In this document: piece after piece, positions 56,961-64,000 of the stretch | Position numbering within the stretch: position 1 is the first letter of the stretch | Layout: each line of letters begins with the position of its first letter | Assembly: GCA_033961575.1 (NCBI GenBank) | Contig: CM066738.1 | Span: 88,361,478-88,425,477 of the forward strand | Source of the DNA: Aselliscus stoliczkanus | Taxonomy: Eukaryota > Chordata > Mammalia > Chiroptera > Hipposideridae | DNA: 64,000 nt | Direction of reading: 5' to 3' | Program-made: the position numbers and the translations under genes | The notes under the pieces: generated by a model | Told to the model about the DNA's origin: nothing | Database searches by the model: none | What the model saw: the letters and a program-made list of their open reading frames with translations, nothing else

Positions 56961-59350
56961 AAGGGGGGACACAAACAGCTACACAACAGACAATGATATA
57001 ACATCTATCATGTGAAAGGTTCACATCTATTGGCTAGAGAAAAATATGGTTACCTGGAAAGTGTGGCATTTCAACAAAGACCAAGGACATGAAACAACTT
57101 TTTGCAACAAGGAGCTCTTGACCTTGTTGGCCTTATGATCTAGGCCACATCTGAAATCATTGTAGAACAGGCAGCATAAGCAAGAACTGAGGTTACCAAG
57201 ATAGTCAGGTGATGGCTGCAAAGGTGCCAAAGAGCGTGATAGTCAATAGGAAGGAATAATAGGCCGGATCCATAAACAGGAGACTTTCATGGCTTTGGAT
57301 CTTGGTGAAGTGGATACCTGAGCTGAGGTTGTCATTGCAGGGAAGGCAGCCACATCACAGGTTCTAAGGCAAAACGTTCTTCAGGATGAGCTGAGACCTC
57401 GTGGAGTAGAAACTTGATTGAAGAATAACAATAGATATATAGTTTTTAAATTATTATTTGGTTTCTCCTGAAATAACCAGACTAAAAAGAGTTAACCAAA
57501 TAAACCTTCCACAACACTCCAGGGTATGGGCAGATTTCATTAGTGTGCTGTCATTGGCAATGCACTTTGGCAGGGAGCGCAGGCTGATGTTAAAGCAATC
57601 AGGTGAGAATTTATAATGGAGGAGGCCTTCTGCCATTGTCCAGGTTTCCCTGAGGACACGTCACTTACATGGCTTTTCAAATAGGGATGAAACTCAGGAT
57701 TTAAAATTTTATTTTTTCTAAACACAAAAGTGATAGATGACAATTGTTGAAAATTTTAAAAAGGCTGACATTAAAATAATTGTTAAATTCTGAATATAAT
57801 CCCATTGCTAAGATTTTAGAATACTAAATTCCTATTATTAAATTCTAGTCTTTATTTGTAAACTGTATAATGTGCATGTGTATAAAATGGTTTCATCTAT
57901 ATACCATATATAGTTATAACCAAATGTATATAAAATATGAAACACACACATAGACTTAGATATTGATCATGCTTTACTTAAAGTATGATCACACTATACG
58001 TATAGTTTTATGTCCTGCTTTTTTTCCCACGTAACACTTTTGAAAATTATTATTCTTTATGTAATCCCTAGTGTTAACCTCACCAGTTTTAGGATCATTT
58101 GAGCAAAGGAGAATTTGCCAGACAATTGTCCCTGAGGCCATTTATTTTGTAAGTGCTCCTTTTGGCAAGTCTGCTGGCCCTCTAGTGCCATGGTTCCTCT
58201 GCAGAGGCTCAATGATTAATTCCAGGGCAACTCTCTCCTCATGCAATGCATCCGCCACTGTGCTGACCTCACCAAAGGAGTCATGCAGAGAATGGCATAA
58301 TCCTCAATGGCCCCTCTGTGACTTTTCTAAAATATCACAAAAAGGAGACTGTGCAAGCACAACACACATTACTAAAGGATGGCAACTAAGTAGAGGAGAT
58401 TAGGGGTCTGGGGATGTAGGGTGGAAGGTATCCTGGATGCTGAATATGGCAGTTCCTGGAATCTAGGCAAAGGAGCCAACGTTAAAACCTTCCTGGGCTC
58501 ACCACTGCCTTGATTCACTGCATTGTCTTGAGGTGTGCTCTCCCTTACCCTGCCACTCTCCCCAAAAGGGCACAGTACCCTAAGGTATCACATTTCCCAA
58601 ACTCTGTGATTCCCTAAGGTATTTCAAATACTTTCCAAAGTATTCGTTTTTCATAAATACATACACAGAGGTGGGGTGAAGGGTGGCCAGATGAAGAGGT
58701 GCTAGTGTGTGTATCCCAAAAGAATAATCCAGGCTGGGGCAGGGAGGCTGCAGGTCTGGTCCCCTGTGTGATCTTGGCAGGTGACAGAAGAAGATATTTT
58801 TATTTCTCATCTTTTTCCAGTCTTCATGAGGGAAGCTATTAGATCAAACTCACTATATACATTTATGCATATGGACACATACACACACACACACACACAC
58901 ACACTCACACACTACAAATAATTCTCAGAAAGGGGACCATCTAAATTCATTTCACGGAGGCATTTTCCCCCTAATGCAGATAGCCCACACAGCCTTGTGT
59001 GGTCACAGTGGAGAGAAGGCTTTACATGGTTCTATAGAAAAGGATGGGATATCATTCAGGACGTACCCAAGTCCTACTTTCCTAAGAAAATGAGTTGATA
59101 ATCGTGCCATTGAAACAATAGGTCATCTCCTGAAATTATAGCTTTTCTTTACTTTCAGGTAAAAAAATTTCTTTAGCTTGATGCTTTCTCTCTGAGTACC
59201 AGTCTTAACCACTCACCAGTTGTTGATTATTTATGTTACTTTCATCTCTCTTGTTTTCAAACATATCAACCTTGAAAGCTCCTTGAAAGCTTCTCAGAGG
59301 CTTCACAAAGAAACAGACATGGTTAAAAACAATAAACCAACTTGAAAAAA
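56961..59350. other. Unassigned sequence
   Basis: About 2.4 kb. A 110-codon plus frame at 58071-58403 and minus frames between 57027 and 57743 lack recognisable domains, and I see no supporting start or splice context. (CA)n at 58881-58904. Old decayed repeats are possible. Confidence 0.4.
58071..58403 (+). other. Unsupported 110-codon open frame
   Basis: The longest open frame in the window not explained by a transposon or microsatellite apart from the chance frames near 4937. The translation (starts MLTSPVLGSFEQRR, Ser- and Cys-rich, no hydrophobic segment, no motif) is unfamiliar. No promoter, Kozak-like context of note or splice signal was identified. Most probably chance; recorded so it can be searched. 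Confidence 0.15.
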
Positions 59351-59359
59351 AACGGGGTT

Positions 59360-59470
59360 CTGATGTTTACTATTTTATTAGGAAGCTTAGGAACATTGGA
59401 CAAATCACGTAGACTCGATGTGCTTCTATACCTTTGTTTCAAAATTATGGAAATGACAAAAACAGTCTTT
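59360..59470 (+). repeat. Possible MIR fragment
   Basis: AGGAACATTGGACAAATCAC, TTTGTTTCAAAATTATGGAA and ATGACAAAAACAGTCTTTAG resemble a degraded MIR core. Confidence 0.4.
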
Positions 59471-59769
59471 AGGATTTTTCCAATACAAGTTGATGCCTCT
59501 AAATTTACCTACATCAGTCATTTGTAGCCCTGAGTCAAGTTATCTCCATAACCTTGAACTGCACATTATATCAATCAAATAATTATCAACCATAATATTA
59601 ATTTTATTTGATTTTAAGTAGAATTGCATCTGTCTATCATAATTATTTAGGAAGAATATCTATTGTATAAAATCAAGGCAGAGCAGACAAATTGTGGAAA
59701 AGTTGATAATCCGTGAGAAGCTTTGCTCACAGAGGTCGTTACTGCAGTCTTCCACCGTGCTTCCTATCA

Positions 59770-59900
59770 CGTTTGTCATTGAGCTCTTGCTATGATCTGG
59801 GCACTGTCTTAAGCCAGCCATAAACAAAACAAAAAGGTTCCTGCACCAAAGACCTTAAAGTCTACTCCTAAAGTGTCATCCTGGAATAGACTAAGAAACT
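59770..59900 (-). repeat. L2 LINE remnant
   Basis: GTCATTGAGCTCTTGCTATG, ATCTGGGCACTGTCTTAAGC and CACCAAAGACCTTAAAGTCT are the antisense L2 end. Confidence 0.65.
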
Positions 59901-60534
59901 TATCAGTGACAACCTGGTCTAGATATGTACACCTAATGCTCATGAGGGTGTATCAGAGTGTGGTCCTTATGTAGAATTTGAGGTAGGCTAGGGTCAAGAA
60001 AAGAGGGAGAAGAATCTTTTTATTCAAACAAAACAATAACTCTTTTGTTTTTGTCCCATTTTGGACATGGTACCTGACCTGAGTTATCTCACCTCTTTAG
60101 GAACCTCTAAGTTATTGATTTTTGCACCCTGTATCCTGAAATGCTGACCAATAAGTTTTGACTTCTGATTCTATTTCTTCCTCAAAAGCCTTCATTTAGT
60201 TCTCAACTGTCATTCTGAGAGACATAATGACAAAACCCCTCCAATATGCTAATATTCATATTTGGCTCCCATTCCATGCCCCCAAACCCAAGTCTTTGCC
60301 TGAGCAAAGGTTCACAACTTATGATATTCATGTTGACAGGCTGCCTGCCAAAATATGCTCCCAACCAAAGTTTAGAGATGTTATAATTTCCACTGGAAAT
60401 TGAACTGCTTCAGACCACCATCATACTCACTGAAAAAGTAACAGTGGAGGTTGTAGGAACAATAAGATAAAGTTAAAAGAATTTAGGTTTGAATTGATAA
60501 AGATGAAAAGGAAAATCAATGATTAAAAAGCACA
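59901..60534. other. Unassigned sequence
   Basis: No gene or named element recognised. Confidence 0.45.
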
Positions 60535-60770
60535 TAAAGAAACAAAAACTCATAGACACAGACAATAGTTTAGAAGTTACCAGACGGTAAGGGGGCATGG
60601 GATTGTAGGTGAGTATAAATGGGTTCAAATACATGGTGATGGAAGGAGAACTGACTCTGGGTGGTGAACACACAATGTGATATATAGATGATGTATTACA
60701 GAATTGTACACTTGAAACCTACATGATTTTACTAACCATTGTCACCCCAATCAATTAAAAACAATAAAGC
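60535..60770 (+). mobile_element. L1 3'-end fragment
   Basis: AAAGAAACAAAAACTCATAG, ACAGACAATAGTTTAGAAGT, ACATGGTGATGGAAGGAGAA, CTGACTCTGGGTGGTGAACA, ATTACAGAATTGTACACTTG and ATTGTCACCCCAATCAATTA: the last 235 bases of an L1 of the local lineage. Severely 5' truncated, without clear flanking duplications. Confidence 0.9.
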
Positions 60771-60814
60771 TCATGAAATGGCAAAATGATGAAATACAAA
60801 CAGAAACTGATCCA

Positions 60815-60925
60815 TATTCTAATATTGAGGTGACTGACTACCAGTATTGCTGGCTTGGTAGATCATGTTAAATCTTTGAACTTTGGTATCTTCATCCATG
60901 AAATTAAACAGTTGGCTTAGAAAAA
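60815..60925 (+). repeat. Possible MIR fragment
   Basis: CTTGGTAGATCATGTTAAAT, CTTTGAACTTTGGTATCTTC and ATCCATGAAATTAAACAG recall the MIR core. Weak. Confidence 0.4.
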
Positions 60926-60929
60926 CATG

Positions 60930-61385
60930 TGTATAAACATACCTTGCTGGTATGGGTTAAGCAGTCTTATTTAGAGCACATGACCCTGAACTTTCTCAGA
61001 GCCACAATTCTATAATCCTTCTTTCTCCTGTAATGTTTTTAGACAAGAAGGCTAAGATGTGACATAATTACAACTTTTTTTAAGGACAGGAAGTACTTAT
61101 AAAGTACATATAAGATTTTTTTCTAAAATTTCCTGAATAAAGAAAACCTAGTCTAAATTTTAAGCAGAAATGTCCAGACTCACAGATAAAAGACAATGAC
61201 TAAAAAGATCAAAGATAACCAATAGTCTTGGATAGTTTATACATCTCATTTGAAGGCCGGGAGGTTGTGGCGGTTTTAAAATTATATGCTCAAGTTGTTT
61301 GATACTATTACCTTCAAAACTAGAATATGGCAGAATTTATGGTTTGTCTTGTCTCTTCCAAAAACATTATAAAAAGACTGAGTTC
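60930..61385. other. Unassigned sequence
   Basis: No gene or named element recognised. Confidence 0.45.
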
Positions 61386-61533
<148 letters not shown>

Positions 61534-61559
61534 CGTATTCTATTTCTATTTCTCTGATC

Positions 61560-62688
61560 ACTTAGACTCCAGCATTGCCTAACTGATCACCAGTCAAGTC
61601 ATTCAACTTTCAACTTCTTGAACTTAATTTCTTCAACTTTCACTTTCAGTTTGGTTCAAGATGTTTAAATTCCCTTTCAATTCTGGCTTCAAAAGCCACA
61701 CTTCCCTTATACATAATCTGTCTTTTGTTTAGGCTTAATCTGCAGGTAGACAAAGAGATTGGAGTTTTAGTACTTGAGCCTTTTTGTACATTTCTGGTCT
61801 GTCTTATAAGAAATCATTTCCTTGTGGGCCAAATAAAACTGACTTTTTAAAATGCTCGATTTGGTCTCCTTCCTTTGATTTTACAGCATGAGCAATGTGA
61901 CATGTGAATTTAATGACACAGATAAAATCCTGGCATATGCACACAAAAATTGCTTTTATGTGTGTTCTCGTTTCTGAGCCGACTGAAAGCCTATGTGCTG
62001 GTCTGAGAAACAAAAGAGAAAATAGCTATTTGAGAGGTAGTAAAAGTTTATTTCATGCCCTAGTCTCCTTTATGCCACTGCTGTGATTACCTTAAAATCT
62101 GTGTGTGTGTGTGTGTGTGTGTAAATATTTTGCAGATAGTAAGAGGCAAAAAAAATGTTTTTGTTCCTACGAAATAGTGCTGTTTATTCACCACATAGGG
62201 GTATTGATAGAATATATTAAAATCATAAATTTTTTGATAGCTGAAAGAGAGCTTGGGAATTACCTTATCTAGTGAATGCTAATTCAGGGTGTCTGAAGAG
62301 CTATTTTCAAAGTCCAATATAAATTATAATTGATCTATGAAAGATATTCAAAAACCATTTTGCAGAAAATTCAGACAAGAGGAGTAGGAATAATATCAGA
62401 AGATGTTTGGGCTAGTAGTTTTCTGTCCTGTCTTTTATAGATAAAGAAATAAGCCAAAGTGTTTTCATTATTTCCTCAAGGTGAATCAGGCTGCTGCTGT
62501 CAAGACTCAAAGTATGATGACTTCCTTTCAGAGTTCTTCCCAGCTTTCCTTTTGACCAAAAACTAGACTGAGTCTGAACTAATTCTTTGTCTTCACACTA
62601 ATCAGAGCCTTATGCTTCTATCTGTGGGCCAGAGAGTGCTCAGATAAAAGCCTTCAGAGAAGCAGACTCTTATATATACTCTTATATA
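61560..62688. other. Unassigned sequence with a (GT)n tract
   Basis: (GT)n at 62100-62122. 62440-62520 has weak antisense MIR similarity (TAGATAAAGAAATAAGCCAA, TCCTCAAGGTGAATCAGG). No gene recognised. Confidence 0.4.
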
Positions 62689-62690
62689 TA

Positions 62691-62770
62691 TTGGGTTGTT
62701 GGAAAAGTCATGACACATTTTTGCAACAAAAAACATAGAAAAATACGTCATGACTTTTCCTACAGCCCAA
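62691..62770. mobile_element. Palindromic mariner MITE (80-bp family), copy 3
   Basis: TTGGGTTGTTGGAAAAGTCA and TGACTTTTCCTACAGCCCAA are the inverted ends; TA at 62689-62690 and 62771-62772. 80 bp, centre CATTTTTGCAACAAAAAACA. It went into a short TATATA tract. Confidence 0.95.
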
Positions 62771-62774
62771 TAGT

Positions 62775-64000
62775 TGCTGGCCTTACACCACCATGTTTAT
62801 AATTCTCTGGTGGTCACTGCCATCTCCATTTTTGGTCTATTTCGAACTTCTTTGGATTTCTGTGTTATATTTTTGCCTTCTGTGCAAGTGTAACCTGTCC
62901 AGTTTCTGTTTGACTTATTCACATTTAAAGTTATTGTTATTACTATTATTGTAATAATGATAATATATTTACTGAACGTCCACTGTGAAATAGCCTTTGT
63001 ATGAAATACTTTGGATGCCTACTTTATTCAAAACAAACAGGTCCATGAGGTTTCAGAAAGTAAAACTCACATTATTTAAGTAACTGAAATCACTTAGCTT
63101 CAAGTATCTGGTGCAGGGATACTCTTCAGGCATTCTGATTTTAAAGCTGAAATGTTCTCAGTCTAAAATGCAAAGAAGTTGGATGTGAAAAAAATTCACT
63201 TTTTCTTTATATTATCAGGATCAAGCTTTTCAAAATTATGAAATAGGTAGAAAAAGATTGGTAGATAATTTGGATATACATACATACACATATAAATTAA
63301 AATATTACGTTTGGGTGTGTATGAGTTTTTAATATCCTGCTTTAACCAGCTTTTTCACTAACTCTCACATGGGATGAGTTGTGCTCTATTATAGAATTGT
63401 TAAAATCTCGTCCATTTATCTTAGAACTAGCTTAAAGAGAGAGTTATGGCTAAGTTTTCATTTTGTTATGCTACATTATCCATAGAATGAATGTACTCAT
63501 TCTCTGTTTCAGAATTTTTCCTTCTCTGTTACTTAGGTAAGTTATCACCAGATCATAAAAAAACAAAAAGATATCTAGCAATTCTCTAGAGCAGGATAGA
63601 AGTTCTCTCTCTCTCTCCCTCTCTCCTTCTCTCCCTCTCTCCTTCTCTCCCTCTCCTTCTCCTTCTCCCTCCCTCACCCCACCCCTCCACGTGTCTGTGT
63701 GTGTATGTGTGTGTTGTGTTTTTTTTATTTTCTTATTTTTGGTTTTGTTGTCCATAGACCAATTTTAAGCTATCTGTAAACTCCATGCAATCGTATATGT
63801 ACATGCATTAGTCTCTGTACCTGTAGGTGTAGGTGGAGTCAAATGTGTCGATTTCTGTAGATACAGTTGTAGGTGCAGGTGTACATATAGGTACATATAC
63901 ATGTATGTGTAGATAAATATTTTTATGTGTACTTCTCTTGAGACTCCATAGCTTTAATCAGATTCTTAAAAGTAACTCAGGATAAAAATACCCTAAATAA
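62775..64000. other. Unassigned sequence with low-complexity tracts
   Basis: 62980-63130 has weak antisense MIR similarity. CT-rich tract at 63604-63675 with GT-rich tail to 63718; GTAGGTGTAGGT-type imperfect repeats at 63822-63912. No gene recognised. Confidence 0.4.
63604..63718. repeat. CT-rich polypyrimidine tract with GT-rich end
   Basis: Irregular CTCTCC/CTTCTC repeats for about 75 bases, then CCCACCCCTCCACG and a GT-rich run. Frames over it give Arg-Glu-Gly repeats on the minus strand. Confidence 0.9.

Noticed and set aside
57027..57743. Processed pseudogene of a ribosomal or metabolic gene
   Set aside because: Several minus frames looked exon-like at first, but none of the translations matches a family I recognise, and no A tail or duplication was found.

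Overview
This window looks like gene-free mammalian nuclear DNA, most probably from a bat. It is AT-rich and CpG-poor. It is full of short microsatellites and carries no open reading frame longer than 117 codons that is not explained by a transposon or a simple repeat. I recognise no protein-coding exon. The only cellular RNA gene homology is a U6 snRNA pseudogene (28934-29036). The bat assignment is an inference from memory. The L1 3' ends, the tRNA-derived SINEs (three types), a young mariner with termini reading GTCTGACAA, and 80-bp palindromic mariner MITEs together resemble chiropteran genomes, possibly rhinolophoid. I cannot confirm this without a database.

Layout. 1-7.9 kb: old L2/MIR remnants, one 5'-inverted L1 (3031-3537), one tRNA-SINE (6947-7099) and a short L1 3' end. 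7.9-9.5 kb: a very old 5'-inverted L1 on the minus strand, directly abutted by a mariner deletion derivative. 9.5-19.5 kb: mostly unassigned sequence with scattered MIR/L2 and one LTR-like piece. 19.6-26.2 kb: the longest L1 fragment (19587-20788), an older L1 piece, L2 copies, and two minus-strand L1 3' ends, one carrying a (GA)n expansion between target-site duplications. 26.4-29 kb: repeat-poor, with the U6 pseudogene. 29.9-34.2 kb: a TA-flanked inverted-terminal-repeat element, a second clear 5'-inverted L1, and an ancient L1-lineage remnant with two MITEs and a SINE inserted in it. 34-48 kb: mostly unassigned, with MIR/L2, three SINEs or MITEs with excellent target-site evidence, and a truncated mariner derivative. 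49-53 kb: two old L1M 3'-region remnants with nested SINE and MITE. 53.5-54.7 kb: a dense block of (TA)n/(GA)n, a MITE split by a SINE, (CA)n, and a near-full mariner derivative. 54.8-64 kb: old L1/L2/MIR, one L1 3' end, large CT/CA microsatellites and a third palindromic MITE.

Nothing here forms a pathway or operon. The content is an insertion history: L2/MIR first, then old L1M, then DNA transposons, then younger L1 and SINEs. Nested insertions give the relative order at several points. I found no convincing novel biological system. The most useful observations are the mariner derivatives that share one internal-deletion structure, the hairpin MITEs, the 5'-inverted L1 copies, and one perfect 16-bp-arm palindrome at 51821-51856 that no recognised element explains. 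Family names given here rest on recalled consensus sequences, not on searches.
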